Of a stretch of DNA of 64,000 bases, positions 43,123-52,703 are shown piece after piece. This DNA comes from a bacterium. Its GTDB lineage: Bacteria > Planctomycetota > SZUA-567. The notes under the pieces are model-generated. The model was not told where the DNA came from. It made no database searches and saw only the letters and a program-made list of their open reading frames with translations. Within the stretch, counting starts at the first letter, position 1; the number at the start of each line of letters is the position of its first letter. The stretch lies in the NCBI GenBank assembly GCA_003245715.1, contig QKCJ01000011.1, forward strand, positions 27,965 to 91,964, written 5' to 3'. A program made the position numbers and the translations under genes.

Positions 43123-44086
43123 AGGTTATGCAATTATAGGGGTTTTGCTGGTAATAACTTTTGCCGGTTTATGGTCATTGCTTGAGGGTTATTACCTGCT
43201 GGCGGTAGTTCTGCATTTTGCCTGTGTGGTATGCGGTTTACTGGCATCGGCACACTCTGCGCAAAAGGGTCATAGTCGGGGTTTTGATATTACGTTGTCA
43301 ATGTGTGTGCCGGTTGCGGGGGGGCTGCTTTGCGCGTTAGCTTCGCATATTGTTGCCAGCAAGCGCGGCAGTGTGGTGGTTGATGACTATATGCGGCATA
43401 TTGATCCTGAGGAGTACCGCACTTTTTTTGAAGAGGAGAAGAGTGAATTCAAGCCCGAGCCTGAGAAGCTTCAACCGCTCTCCGATATTTTATACTCGCG
43501 CGCCTCTATTGCCGAGAAGCGCATCGCAATTGAAGCTCTGGCCCAGATGGAGTGTCCGGAGTCAGTCAAGATTCTGCGTGATGCCTTGAAGATGGATTCT
43601 GTGGAGGTCAGGTTTTTTGCGGCGAGTGTTCTGACCCGTCTTGAAGCACGACTTTCAGAACGGATGAAGGAGCTTGAGAACAAGTCCTCGGATGACTCGG
43701 AAGGTTTGTATGAGATGGCGCAGGCTTCATTTGATTACGCCTTTTACGGCATGGCTGAAGGACATCGGCGTGAAAAATATCTGGCCGTGGCTAGGGATTA
43801 TGTCTGCAAGTCACTTGAGACAGAGCCGAGTGTGCGGGCATATTCCCTGCTTGGGCGCATTCAGATTCAACTGCATGATTATCAGGGAGCCAAAGAATCT
43901 TTTGTGAATCAGATGCAGATGCGCGGCGGTGATAATTCATCTTTGGTCTGGCAGGCTGAGGCGGCTTTCGAGCAGAGGGATTTTGGCGAAGTAATCAGGC
44001 TGTGTAATGAAATGGTTGAAAAGAATGCAGTGCCGCAGAAGCTTAAACCGGCAATTGAATGTTGGAATCTGAGAGAAGTCAAATGA
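43115..44086 (+). CDS. pelE: PelE inner-membrane TPR protein
   Basis: About 323 residues. Two or three membrane helices in the first 95 residues (YAIIGVLLVITFAGLW, AVVLHFACVVCGLLASA, CVPVAGGLLCALASHIV), then a HEAT-like segment (IEALAQMECPESVKILRDALKMD) and TPRs (YSLLGRIQIQLHDYQGAKESF). In Pel systems PelD, E, F and G form the inner-membrane synthase complex. The ATG at 43115 lies inside the end of pelD with GGAG 7 nt upstream; the longer frame from 43067 is rejected. Confidence 0.82.
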   Translation: MLKGYAIIGVLLVITFAGLWSLLEGYYLLAVVLHFACVVCGLLASAHSAQKGHSRGFDITLSMCVPVAGGLLCALASHIVASKRGSVVVDDYMRHIDPEEYRTFFEEEKSEFKPEPEKLQPLSDILYSRASIAEKRIAIEALAQMECPESVKILRDALKMDSVEVRFFAASVLTRLEARLSERMKELENKSSDDSEGLYEMAQASFDYAFYGMAEGHRREKYLAVARDYVCKSLETEPSVRAYSLLGRIQIQLHDYQGAKESFVNQMQMRGGDNSSLVWQAEAAFEQRDFGEVIRLCNEMVEKNAVPQKLKPAIECWNLREVK

Positions 44087-46008
44087 ATGAATCCTACGAA
44101 AAAACATATCACCGGTTACTTTCTACAACACCGATCAAGGCGCGTTCAATCCTGCGTGAGATTGAAGAAAGCCCGATGGATCTGGAACGCTTTTACCGGC
44201 AGTCACTGCGTCTGAAGCCCGGCCGGGCGATCATGCTCTGTCCGCTTCTGAGTGCGATGTTCTCGCATGAATTTATGGAACTCCTGCGAAATTATGTTCT
44301 TTCAACTGATCGGGAACTGTCTCAGGCGGCGCTTGAAGCACTGGCGAAGGCTAATGTTACCGCGCGGCGGGAAGTACTGGTGAATTTGCTCTCGGTTGGT
44401 TCTGATGAAATAAAAATCAGGATCTGCAGAATCTTCGGTGAAGAGGGGAGTGAGGACGCGGGCCGGGTGCTGGCTGGTGTACTGAATGAGTCATCTGTGG
44501 AAGTTCTGATTGCAGCGCTCAGGGCCATTAAAAAAATCGAGCGTATTTCCTACCTTGACCGCTGCGAAGAATTTCTCGTGCATACAAATGAAAAAGTACG
44601 ATTTGCGGCTTTGCAGCTCTATGAGAAGTGGAGTGATAATATCGCCAGGAGTAAGGTGCTTGGCATGTTGCGCACGGATTCTTCCCTGGAGGTCAGGGTG
44701 CTTGCGGTGCGGGTTCTGGAGGAGGACAGGTCAGAACAGGCGCTTGATGCGTTTATTGATATTATTAAAAATGGCGATGAAAAATCCGAGGTGCGTTGTG
44801 AGATAGCAAGGGCGCTTAAAGGGGTGGACAGTAAGCCTGCTGCGAAAGCTCTCTTTAAAATCTGCGCGGAGGAGAACTATGACTTCAAGCTTATCCAGCT
44901 TTCACGTACCTCGCTGATAAAAATTCCTGAAGATATTCTCTACCCGATGTGTGAGGATGTTTTCAAACATGAAGCATTAATGCCGAAGATCGAAGCGGTT
45001 CGTATTGCCGGAACAGTTGGCACTGAGGTGATGAAAGAATTTTTAAGCAGGAAGTTGGCTGAAGAGACGGATGAGGTGATTCTGGCGGCACTCTTTGAGG
45101 AGTCGGCGCGTCTGAAGAATGCTGATTGCTGGGCGCAGGCGCTGCTCTTGCTTGGTGAGTCGCCGATAATTTCCTATGCGGCGGCTCAGGCTTTGGCGTT
45201 ACTGCTGATACCTGAGAAACTGAATGATTTTATAATTATTCTTAACGGTAAGCATGAAAACATTGTTTATGAGGTAATTCTGGAGAGGCTTGCATCATAT
45301 GGCCGCGCGCGTGGCTTGCCGTGGGAATATTCCGGTTACATTGAGAAATTTCTGAAACATGATTACGCCAATATTGCGGTTCTTGCGGCAGAGGCGGCCA
45401 GTTATGTTAACGGGGGCGCCCTGGTTGGTTCATTACTCGATGCAATTGGCCATACCGACCGCAATGAGGTAAATCATGCAATCTGTACCGGTATCATGCA
45501 GGCGGTAAACAAATCCATGACCAAGCTTATTGATTTGGCCGGGCCTGAGCGTCTGCTGAAACTTGCGGCGGTTATTTCCTATATGGGTGATGATATTTTA
45601 GCGGAGGTGAGTTTTTTTGTGCATCTTGCGGGGTATGCCGAGAAGGGGTGTGATAATTTGCATCTGTGTCTTATCTTGTCGGCGCGGACTAATATGGTTG
45701 CGTTTGTGCAGGCATTTGAACGTTGCCGTGGTGCGGCGCTTGCGGCATTAATCAATGCCTGGAAGAGTTTGCCGCATGGTCTGCGTGCGATGAAAAAACT
45801 CAACTGGGTCAGGCTTCTGACGATATCAGATCCGCAGGTGAGGCTTCTGGCCTTGAAAGCAATCACTCCGGAAGAGGCGCAGAGTTTTATCGGTTATCTT
45901 GCGGACATTAATTTTCTTGATCCCGACCCGAAAATCCGTGATCTTGCGGCAGAGGTTTTGCGTGAGGCGCTGCTGGTTCAGGCGAAAGAAAAGATAGGGG
46001 TAAGCTGA
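44083..46008 (+). CDS. HEAT-repeat protein inside the pel operon
   Basis: A soluble protein of 641 residues made almost wholly of HEAT-type helical repeats (for example ALEALAKANVTARREVLVNLLSVGSDEIKIRICRIFGEEG, VRFAALQLYEKWSDNIARSKVLGMLR, LEVRVLAVRVLEEDRSEQALDAFIDIIK). There is no signal peptide or membrane helix. The start overlaps the pelE stop (ATGA). pelF follows with no gap. No equivalent is in the P. aeruginosa pelA-G set. Probably a cytosolic scaffold bridging PelE and PelF or the receiver protein; this is inference from position. Confidence 0.8.
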   Translation: MNESYEKTYHRLLSTTPIKARSILREIEESPMDLERFYRQSLRLKPGRAIMLCPLLSAMFSHEFMELLRNYVLSTDRELSQAALEALAKANVTARREVLVNLLSVGSDEIKIRICRIFGEEGSEDAGRVLAGVLNESSVEVLIAALRAIKKIERISYLDRCEEFLVHTNEKVRFAALQLYEKWSDNIARSKVLGMLRTDSSLEVRVLAVRVLEEDRSEQALDAFIDIIKNGDEKSEVRCEIARALKGVDSKPAAKALFKICAEENYDFKLIQLSRTSLIKIPEDILYPMCEDVFKHEALMPKIEAVRIAGTVGTEVMKEFLSRKLAEETDEVILAALFEESARLKNADCWAQALLLLGESPIISYAAAQALALLLIPEKLNDFIIILNGKHENIVYEVILERLASYGRARGLPWEYSGYIEKFLKHDYANIAVLAAEAASYVNGGALVGSLLDAIGHTDRNEVNHAICTGIMQAVNKSMTKLIDLAGPERLLKLAAVISYMGDDILAEVSFFVHLAGYAEKGCDNLHLCLILSARTNMVAFVQAFERCRGAALAALINAWKSLPHGLRAMKKLNWVRLLTISDPQVRLLALKAITPEEAQSFIGYLADINFLDPDPKIRDLAAEVLREALLVQAKEKIGVS

Positions 46009-47532
46009 ATGTACTGTGATGTTTGCCTGGTACTTGAGGGTACTTACCCGTATGTGGCCGGGGGCGTCTCGACCTGGGTGGCGCAGCTGCTGAGCGGCAT
46101 GCCGGATCTGAAATTCGGTATTTTATATCTTGGGCCGTCACGGCATTCTCCGCGCGTTCTCAAGTACAGCCTTCCGACAAATGTGGTCGGGCTTGAAGAG
46201 GTCTTTCTGCATGACTTCCCGGTTAAGTTGCCAGCCCAGCGCAGGAAGAGCCGGTTGTCATCAAACGACTGGGACGTCATTGAAAAATTCATTCATCATC
46301 TGATGGATGGCAAGGCCGTTGATCTTCTTTCCCTGCGCGAAACATTGATGAAGCTTGGGGGCACCCGCAGTATTTTTCAGGAGATAGTCTATTCGCGCAA
46401 GTCTTGGGATATCGCCTGCGCGATTTATGAGAAATCATTTCCTGATGACGCGTCGTTTATTGATTTCTTCTGGACTTACCGTTTTATCAATCTGCCGATC
46501 ATGCAGCTGATGGTGACACCGGTCTTGAATGCTGATCTTTACCATAGCGCCTGTACAGGTTATGCCGGGGCGCTTGCGGCTCTTTTCGGCAAAATAACCG
46601 AGTCGCCCCTGCTGATAAGCGAGCACGGGATATATACCCGCGAAAGGCGAATTGATATTTTTGACGCGGAGTGGATAAGCGGTGGTGATAACGGTGCGCA
46701 GACGCTTGATATGTCGCGGCGTTCGAATGTCTATAAGGAATGGTGGGGCAATTTCTTTCTTTCGCTCAGTCGCACGGGTTATAATAACGCTTCGCAGATT
46801 TATTCGCTTTTCAGTGCCAACCGCCGCGACCAGATCGCTGATGGGGCTGATGCCAGAAAGGTCAAGATTATTCCTAATGGTATAGAACTGACTGAGCTGC
46901 TTAATATCAGGCGACGTGAGAGAACGCTGAAGGATAAATTTGTAATTGGTTATGTCGGGCGGGTTGCTCCGATTAAAGATGTTAAGACGTTGATCCGTTC
47001 GCTTGATCTTTTGCGTGATTCACAGGTTGATTTTGAAGCGATACTGATGGGGCCGACGGATGAGGATGAGGAGTATGCCGCGGAGTGTTTTGAGTTGGTG
47101 GCGTCGCTTGGCCTTTCAGAGCAGGTAAAATTTCCCGGGCGGGTTAACATAAAAGATTATCTTGGCAAGCTTGATGTGGTTGTAATATCAAGTATCAGTG
47201 AAGGTCTGCCGTTTGCGATTCTTGAGGCCGGCTGTGCGGGTCTGCCGGTTGTTTCTACTGATGTTGGGGCGTGCCGTGAGTTGATTGAAGGACGCTCGGA
47301 GGAAGACAAGGCTCTTGGCCGCGGCGGGTTTGTTGTGCCGGTGGCTAATCCGACAGAGATGGCCCGTTCGTTGCAGAGGTTGGCGGAGGCCCCGGAGATG
47401 TCGCGCAAGATGGGACTGAGTTCGCGCGAGAGGGCGTGCAAATACTATACCCTCAGTGATGTTATTTACCAGTACCGTTCAGAGTATGAGCTTTGGCTGG
47501 AGTCCAGTCAGATTAATAAAACCAGGAGTTGA
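46009..47532 (+). CDS. pelF: PelF glycosyltransferase
   Basis: Cytosolic GT4-family polymerase that uses a UDP-sugar to build the Pel chain. 507 residues. The N-terminus CDVCLVLEGTYPYVAGGVSTWVAQLLSGMP is the hallmark of PelF. The C-terminal half has VIGYVGRVAPIKDVKTLIRS and the nucleotide-sugar motif EGLPFAILEAGCAGLPVVSTDVG (E-x7-E). It starts directly after the HEAT gene's stop (TGAATG). Confidence 0.95.
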   Translation: MYCDVCLVLEGTYPYVAGGVSTWVAQLLSGMPDLKFGILYLGPSRHSPRVLKYSLPTNVVGLEEVFLHDFPVKLPAQRRKSRLSSNDWDVIEKFIHHLMDGKAVDLLSLRETLMKLGGTRSIFQEIVYSRKSWDIACAIYEKSFPDDASFIDFFWTYRFINLPIMQLMVTPVLNADLYHSACTGYAGALAALFGKITESPLLISEHGIYTRERRIDIFDAEWISGGDNGAQTLDMSRRSNVYKEWWGNFFLSLSRTGYNNASQIYSLFSANRRDQIADGADARKVKIIPNGIELTELLNIRRRERTLKDKFVIGYVGRVAPIKDVKTLIRSLDLLRDSQVDFEAILMGPTDEDEEYAAECFELVASLGLSEQVKFPGRVNIKDYLGKLDVVVISSISEGLPFAILEAGCAGLPVVSTDVGACRELIEGRSEEDKALGRGGFVVPVANPTEMARSLQRLAEAPEMSRKMGLSSRERACKYYTLSDVIYQYRSEYELWLESSQINKTRS

Positions 47533-47535
47533 TTT

Positions 47536-48903
47536 GTGGCCGGCATCGGATTCAGACTAAGAAAAATCCTGAGCAAGGGAACGTACAGCTCATTGATTAC
47601 CGCCTACTTTTACGGCGCGATCATTGCGACTGGCCCGTGGATAATCTCGGTTGCCAGTATCGGTGTGTTGACGTTTCTGTGCAAGGAATTTCTGCTGCAG
47701 AGCGAGCAGGTGCTTTTCCGTACCCTGATAGTTTATACCTATATGGGGACGTTGCTCTTTACGGGTCCGTTTTACATGTCAACCACGCGCTATCTTGCCG
47801 ACCGGATGTTCAAGCATGACTTTTATTGTGTGTTGCCGACGTACCGCTATGTCAGTATTTATGCGCTGATCTTCGGCGGGGTTGGCTCGGGACTTTTTTA
47901 TATTCTCGGCGGGCTTGAACTGAAGATCGCCCTCAGCGCGATGGCGTTATTTCAGGCGGTGACTCTGACCTGGACGGCGATGATCTTTCTCTCGGCGGCG
48001 CGCGATTATATTGCCATTGCCTTTAATTTTCTCAGCGGCTATCTCATAGGCATCGTCTGCGGTTATCTTGGAGCGGAGTATTACGGACTTGCGGGGATGC
48101 TCTGGGGTTTTACGGCCGGAATGCTCTTTCTTGCGATGATGCTCAGTGTGCGTGTAAGCCATGAATTCCCGTCTTTTTATCCTACTGAAAATGCGGTCAG
48201 GAATTACTGGTACACGATGCCGTGGTTATGTATCTGCGGCTTGTGTTACAATGCAGCTTTGTGGGCAGATAAATTTATTCTCTGGCTTTATACCGGTAAG
48301 AAATCCGCGCCGGGGCCGTTCTTTGCGCCGACGGATTATGATACCTGCTACTTCTGGGCGTACCTGACGATTGTTCCGGCGATGACGATATTCCTGATTC
48401 GTATTGAGACGAGCTTCTATGGCTACTACTCGGAATTTTTCGGGGCGGTCACTGACGGCGCGCCGCTCAAAATTATCGAGCAGCGCCGCGATGATGTAGC
48501 TGCGTCTCTGCTTTTGTCAATTACGCGGCTGTTGAAAATACAGGGCGGGATCAGTGCGCTGGCGATTTTTCTGGCGCCATATATGCTGCAGTATGCGGGG
48601 ATGTCGCCAGACCTGGTTACACTTCTGAGGATTGCCTTTCTTGGCGCGTTTATTCAATCGCTCTTTTTGATTGAGGTGATAATTGTTTTATACTTTGACT
48701 GGAAAAAACTTGCCGGGGCGCTTTCCCTGCTGGCTCTGGTTCTCAACACCGTATGCACGGTTATCTTTTATTATTTTGGTTACAAGTATCTTGGTTTTGG
48801 CTGTCTGGTGGCGTTTCTGACTTCACTGGTTGTCGGGGCGTGGATTCTGGAGCGCCGGCTTAAGGAGTTGATCTTTGATACCTTTTCAAAACAGTTTTAC
48901 TGA
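47536..48903 (+). CDS. pelG: PelG Wzx-like membrane transporter
   Basis: Inner-membrane transporter that together with PelD/E/F moves the polymer across the inner membrane. 455 residues with about 12 hydrophobic helices of the MOP/MATE-like type. AGIGFRLRKILSKGTYSSLITAYFYGAIIATGPWI is a typical PelG N-terminus. The start is GTG at 47536 with AGGAG 8 nt upstream. Last gene of the operon, followed by a terminator. Confidence 0.95.
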   Translation: MAGIGFRLRKILSKGTYSSLITAYFYGAIIATGPWIISVASIGVLTFLCKEFLLQSEQVLFRTLIVYTYMGTLLFTGPFYMSTTRYLADRMFKHDFYCVLPTYRYVSIYALIFGGVGSGLFYILGGLELKIALSAMALFQAVTLTWTAMIFLSAARDYIAIAFNFLSGYLIGIVCGYLGAEYYGLAGMLWGFTAGMLFLAMMLSVRVSHEFPSFYPTENAVRNYWYTMPWLCICGLCYNAALWADKFILWLYTGKKSAPGPFFAPTDYDTCYFWAYLTIVPAMTIFLIRIETSFYGYYSEFFGAVTDGAPLKIIEQRRDDVAASLLLSITRLLKIQGGISALAIFLAPYMLQYAGMSPDLVTLLRIAFLGAFIQSLFLIEVIIVLYFDWKKLAGALSLLALVLNTVCTVIFYYFGYKYLGFGCLVAFLTSLVVGAWILERRLKELIFDTFSKQFY

Positions 48904-48987
48904 TTGGCTAAAACTTGAGGCAGTATGAGGCTCTTAGATATTTTCATGCGGCAGATTTTAGCCGGTTGTAAGAAGATATAAAAAGAT

Positions 48988-49015
48988 GCGGCGATCCTTA
49001 AAAAAGGACCGCCGC
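48988..49015. terminator. Terminator after pelG and after the convergent desulfoferrodoxin gene
   Basis: GCGGCG / CGCCGC with inner TCCTT / AAGGA, T-rich on the plus side. Usable from both directions. Confidence 0.8.
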
Positions 49016-49070
49016 TTTTGTTCATCACACCCCTCAGCGTGACGGATAATAAATATCCCGAGTAAATTTT

Positions 49071-49466
49071 TTAGCCCTGAGTATTTTTCCAGAGGCCATG
49101 AACGTTGCAGTGTTCGCGGGCAATAACCGGCTTGTCCATACACTTTGAACAAAGCTGGAAATTGGCAACAGGCTCCATTCCCGGTTTGAGGTGGATACGC
49201 TGAATTTTGTCGCCGCAGATGAGTTCAATCCATTCGATATAATGCTCCTCGGTCATTGGATGGATTGTGCTGCCGACGGTAACCTTGTAGCCGTTCTGGG
49301 TTTTTTCAATAACCGGAACGTGTTTCTCGGTAGCCATGTCAGCGGTTTTTTCTTCAAGGCAGACCATTTCCTTGCCGCAGCAGACCATGGTGCCACCACC
49401 GCCGTGAACCATTTCCGAGATGTTGCCGCAAATTTCGCACTTATAGATTTCCATTAATTTTGGCAT
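49071..49466 (-). CDS. dfx: Desulfoferrodoxin (superoxide reductase)
   Basis: Reduces superoxide to peroxide without making oxygen, a mark of anaerobes. 131 residues. The N-terminal rubredoxin-like Cys4 site is [15 protein letters not shown], and the C-terminal Fe site includes [24 protein letters not shown] and [22 protein letters not shown]. The ATG at 49466 has GGAGGAGG at good distance; a longer in-frame start is rejected. It lies 148 bp downstream of rubrerythrin on the same strand and may be co-transcribed. Confidence 0.95.
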   Translation of the reverse strand: MPKLMEIYKCEICGNISEMVHGGGGTMVCCGKEMVCLEEKTADMATEKHVPVIEKTQNGYKVTVGSTIHPMTEEHYIEWIELICGDKIQRIHLKPGMEPVANFQLCSKCMDKPVIAREHCNVHGLWKNTQG

Positions 49467-49614
49467 TCTTTCCTCCTCCATTTAAATTCCCGCGCTGCAG
49501 CAGAGCTTCGCAACCTGCCTGCACCGTCAGGTAGACTGGGATGGCTGACATGGTCAGACCGTCCCGTTATCACTGCAAGTTAACATAAATTGCTGATACT
49601 GAGGGCGTTTCTTA

Positions 49615-50193
49615 TTACCAGTTTTCACCAAGAATTTCAAAGTGGGCGCGCGGGTGTACGCAGGCCGGGCATTTTTCAGGAGCATCCTTACCTTCGTGCA
49701 GATATCCGCAGTTCAGGCAGCGCCAGACAACCGGCTCGCTGCGTGAGAAGACAATTCCCTTTTCGATATTCAGCGCAAGGTCGAGGTAGCGCTTTTCGTG
49801 CTGCTTTTCAGCGACGGCGATGTGGGCAAAGGCGTCGGCAATTTCAGCGAAACCTTCCTGCTCGGCAACCTTGGCAAAGTTGGGGTACATGGTTTCCCAT
49901 TCATAATGCTCGCCACCGGCCGCGGAACGGAGGTTGTCCATGGTCTTGCCGATAATGCCAAACGGAAACGCTTCATCAGGAATGGCGCACATTGTGCCAC
50001 CGGTCATGAATTTGAAGAGTCTTTTTGCGTGTTCTTTTTCCTGGTTGGCAGTTTCCTCAAAGATTTCGGAAATCTGGCGGAAGCCTTCTTTTTTGGCTGC
50101 AGCGGCAAAGTAGGTATAACGGTTACGCGCTTGTGACTCGCCTGAGAAAGCCGTAATCAGGTTTACTGCTGTTTTGGAATCTTTAAGATCCAT
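49615..50193 (-). CDS. rbr: Rubrerythrin
   Basis: Non-haem di-iron peroxidase, 192 residues, reducing hydrogen peroxide produced for example by superoxide reductase. The ferritin-like domain carries [35 protein letters not shown] and EKQHEKRY (iron ligands Glu and His). The C-terminal rubredoxin domain has [10 protein letters not shown] and [16 protein letters not shown] precedes the ATG. Forms an oxidative-stress pair with desulfoferrodoxin. Confidence 0.96.
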   Translation of the reverse strand: MDLKDSKTAVNLITAFSGESQARNRYTYFAAAAKKEGFRQISEIFEETANQEKEHAKRLFKFMTGGTMCAIPDEAFPFGIIGKTMDNLRSAAGGEHYEWETMYPNFAKVAEQEGFAEIADAFAHIAVAEKQHEKRYLDLALNIEKGIVFSRSEPVVWRCLNCGYLHEGKDAPEKCPACVHPRAHFEILGENW

Positions 50194-50473
50194 ATTTCCT
50201 CCTTTTGTTAAAAGAAATGGGTGATAAGTTTATAGCGGACAAATGAGCATAATTTGTGTAGCCATAAAAAAAGAATAAGTTAAACGGATTTTTTTTGCTA
50301 CTTAATTCAGGTATAAAGCAAATTTTTTTTCATAGGCTGTCAATTCAATAACAAATCAATTAAGGTTATAAACGAAGGAGTTGGAGAGAGGTTTATTGCA
50401 GTTAAAGTTATTTTTGGCATGGTGCTTGCTTTGATTGAAGATATGAACGGGTTTTTTGGCATAAGGAGATGAT

Positions 50474-50950
50474 ATGATAGGCTTAGCATCCGGGGTTATG
50501 GGGTTGGCCGGCGCGCTGACAAATAATATTTTCAATAAAGCAGCAGATACTGTAAGTTCAATATTTAAAGCACCTTTTGAGAAAGATACGGCCGAGGTCA
50601 GCTCTGTTTCAAAGCTGCTTAATAACCTGTCGGTCAATAATCAGGGGATGCTGGTGGCTGATGGCAAGCCGGTAAATATTTCCCAGATCCGGCAACTTTT
50701 ACAGGAAAATGCTTCCGCTCTTAAGGCGATGCTCAAGAAAATCTGCGATAAAAACGGTATTGATACCAGTGCGGTTTTTCAGATGAATCTTGATAATAAA
50801 GGCAATATCGTAATTAACGGCGATCATCCGCAGAAGGAAAAGCTGCTGGAAGTTCTGAATAATAATGAAAACTTCAAGCGTATTTTTAAAGATGCCAAAG
50901 CGATGAGCGATTTTGTAATCAGAAATGATAATAACACTTCGGTAAACTGA
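50474..50950 (+). CDS. Hypothetical protein
   Basis: A 158-residue protein with AAGGAG before its ATG. The first 25 residues are small and hydrophobic (MIGLASGVMGLAGALTNNIF), more like an amphipathic or weak export segment than a clear signal peptide. The rest is mixed alpha/beta, Asn- and Lys-rich, with VNNQGMLVADGKPVNISQIRQLL and NLDNKGNIVINGDHPQKEKLLEVL as two related half-motifs. Family not recognised. It lies 52 bp before the methyltransferase gene and may be co-transcribed. Confidence 0.6.
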   Translation: MIGLASGVMGLAGALTNNIFNKAADTVSSIFKAPFEKDTAEVSSVSKLLNNLSVNNQGMLVADGKPVNISQIRQLLQENASALKAMLKKICDKNGIDTSAVFQMNLDNKGNIVINGDHPQKEKLLEVLNNNENFKRIFKDAKAMSDFVIRNDNNTSVN

Positions 50951-51002
50951 GTATATACAACATAGTATGTAAGGACGCTAATACGTGTTTAAAGGATGAA
51001 AC

Positions 51003-51683
51003 ATGGGCAATGAGCAAATGCAAAAGCTGAACCAAGAATTAAATGTGAAATTAAATTCTACCTTTGAAACATACAAACAATTTTTGATTGAAGAAAGAAG
51101 ATGGGTTAATTCAACTTTTCCATTTATTCCACTTGAAGAAAAACATGTTGAGAATTGCCGGGTGCTTTCTGAACGAAAAAGATTATTAGAAAAATTAGGT
51201 GGTGGTAAAATATGTGAGATCGGGGTTGATACAGGTATTTTTTCGGAAAGTATCTTGGACGTGTGCACTCCTGAAGAGTTACATCTTGTTGATCCATGGT
51301 TATCCGATCGATTTGAAGCAGGATATCAATTGGTTACTGATAAGTTTGCCGCGCAAATATCCAGCGGACAAGTTAAAATTCACCGCGGTACTTCCGAACA
51401 AATATTGCCACAACTTCCTGATAATTATTTTGATTGGATGTATATTGATTCAGTTCATGATTATCATATAACCGCTAAAGAGTTAATTATTTCAGCCAGT
51501 AAAGTTAAAGAGGGCGGGATTATCGCCGGGCATGATTATGCTGTTGGAAATGTAGTTTCCGGAATTTGTTATGGTGTAATTAATGCTGTGCATGAATTTA
51601 TTGTGCGGGAGAACTGGGAGATTATCTATATGACACTTGAACTAGCGGGTTTAAATAGCTTCGCTATCAGGAAGATTAAATAA
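51003..51683 (+). CDS. Class I SAM-dependent methyltransferase (Methyltransf_24-like)
   Basis: A 226-residue protein. The SAM site is KICEIGVDTGIFSESIL, with the acidic strand end in ELHLVDPWL. FDWMYIDSVHDYHITAKEL and GGIIAGHDYAVG match the Methyltransf_24-like family often found with sugar or surface-glycan clusters. Substrate unknown. Visibly more AT-rich and with more A/T-ending codons than its neighbours, which suggests recent transfer. A strong terminator follows. Confidence 0.75.
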   Translation: MGNEQMQKLNQELNVKLNSTFETYKQFLIEERRWVNSTFPFIPLEEKHVENCRVLSERKRLLEKLGGGKICEIGVDTGIFSESILDVCTPEELHLVDPWLSDRFEAGYQLVTDKFAAQISSGQVKIHRGTSEQILPQLPDNYFDWMYIDSVHDYHITAKELIISASKVKEGGIIAGHDYAVGNVVSGICYGVINAVHEFIVRENWEIIYMTLELAGLNSFAIRKIK

Positions 51684-51732
51684 TAATTTTAGTTGAAACA
51701 GGGTGTGTGTGGATGCCCCAACCGGGCTGGTT

Positions 51733-51763
51733 AAAAGGTTCTCCTGCTGAGGGAGAACCTTTT
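51733..51763 (+). terminator. Terminator after the methyltransferase gene
   Basis: Perfect 12-bp stem AAAAGGTTCTCC / GGAGAACCTTTT, A/T-flanked, so usable from either side. Confidence 0.88.
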
Positions 51764-51788
51764 ATTTACTGTGATTGCAGAGCGGCTT

Positions 51789-52646
51789 TTATTTGCTGGT
51801 GACTTTATAATCGCCAAGGTTTTTCGGATTTCCCCATTGCGGGAGTCTGTCTGCTGGGCCGGTTATTGTGAGGCAATCTTCATCGGCCAGTAAATTAATC
51901 TCGCGCCAGAGGGTGGTGTCGCCCCAATATTGAGGAGAATGATCTTTATTGCTTACCGACTTGAAAATTTCAATTGGTGAAAGCACACCGTCAGCCAGTG
52001 TTTGCAGGGTTAATGTTTTAAGTTTGCCATATTTGCCATTTGCCGGAGCGGTCTCCTCAAGCCAGCGAGCTGCCGCGGCAGGGATAAACGGCAGCGCAGG
52101 ATTATTATCCTGAGCCAGTTGAGTGAGTAATTTTTGATCCTGCGAAGCGAAAGCAATTTCCACCTCTTGCGCATAAGCGAATTGCTCGGGCGTAACCGAT
52201 ACTTCCTTCCCCTCAAGTGAAAGTATCTGCTCGGGTGATAACTGGCCAAGTCCGTTAAAAGGTTTAATTCCCGGAAATTCCGAGACACATAAGAGGTAAA
52301 CCTGATCGCGGATCTCATCCTCAAGGCAACAGAGGATGTGCGCCAGCATCGACTGGTCAAAGAGGCAGGCGTCAAACCAGAGGATAATTTTGTGCGCCTT
52401 GATTCTTTCAATATCCCTGTACTGGCAGAGAAGAGCGGAAAGAACGTCTTCCATGCTCAGTCCGCCGCCGGTGTAATTACTGATAAATTCAGCCCGTTTA
52501 ATGAGGGCTTGCGCGTCAGGTCTGCCTGTCGGGCGGATGCCTTCATAAAGGAGATCATGCCAGACCAGAACCGTACCGCCGATTCCTGATTTTTCCAGAA
52601 GCTCCCCAGCGCAATCCCCGCTGGTGATATGTAAAACATTAGCCAT
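51789..52646 (-). CDS. DUF1835-like protein
   Basis: A 285-residue cytosolic protein. The N-terminus VLHITSGDCAGELLEKSGIGGTVLVWHDLLYEGIRP is typical of DUF1835, and the C-terminal part (LTLQTLADGVLSPIEIFKSVSNKDHSPQYWGDTTLWREINLL) resembles the winged-helix-like segment found with it. Molecular role unknown; members occur as single genes in many bacteria. Convergent with the methyltransferase gene. Confidence 0.75.
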   Translation of the reverse strand: MANVLHITSGDCAGELLEKSGIGGTVLVWHDLLYEGIRPTGRPDAQALIKRAEFISNYTGGGLSMEDVLSALLCQYRDIERIKAHKIILWFDACLFDQSMLAHILCCLEDEIRDQVYLLCVSEFPGIKPFNGLGQLSPEQILSLEGKEVSVTPEQFAYAQEVEIAFASQDQKLLTQLAQDNNPALPFIPAAAARWLEETAPANGKYGKLKTLTLQTLADGVLSPIEIFKSVSNKDHSPQYWGDTTLWREINLLADEDCLTITGPADRLPQWGNPKNLGDYKVTSK

Positions 52647-52703
52647 TATTAAACTTTCAATTTTAAAATTTCAAATTTCAGGCAGCGATAACCAATCCTG
52701 TCA

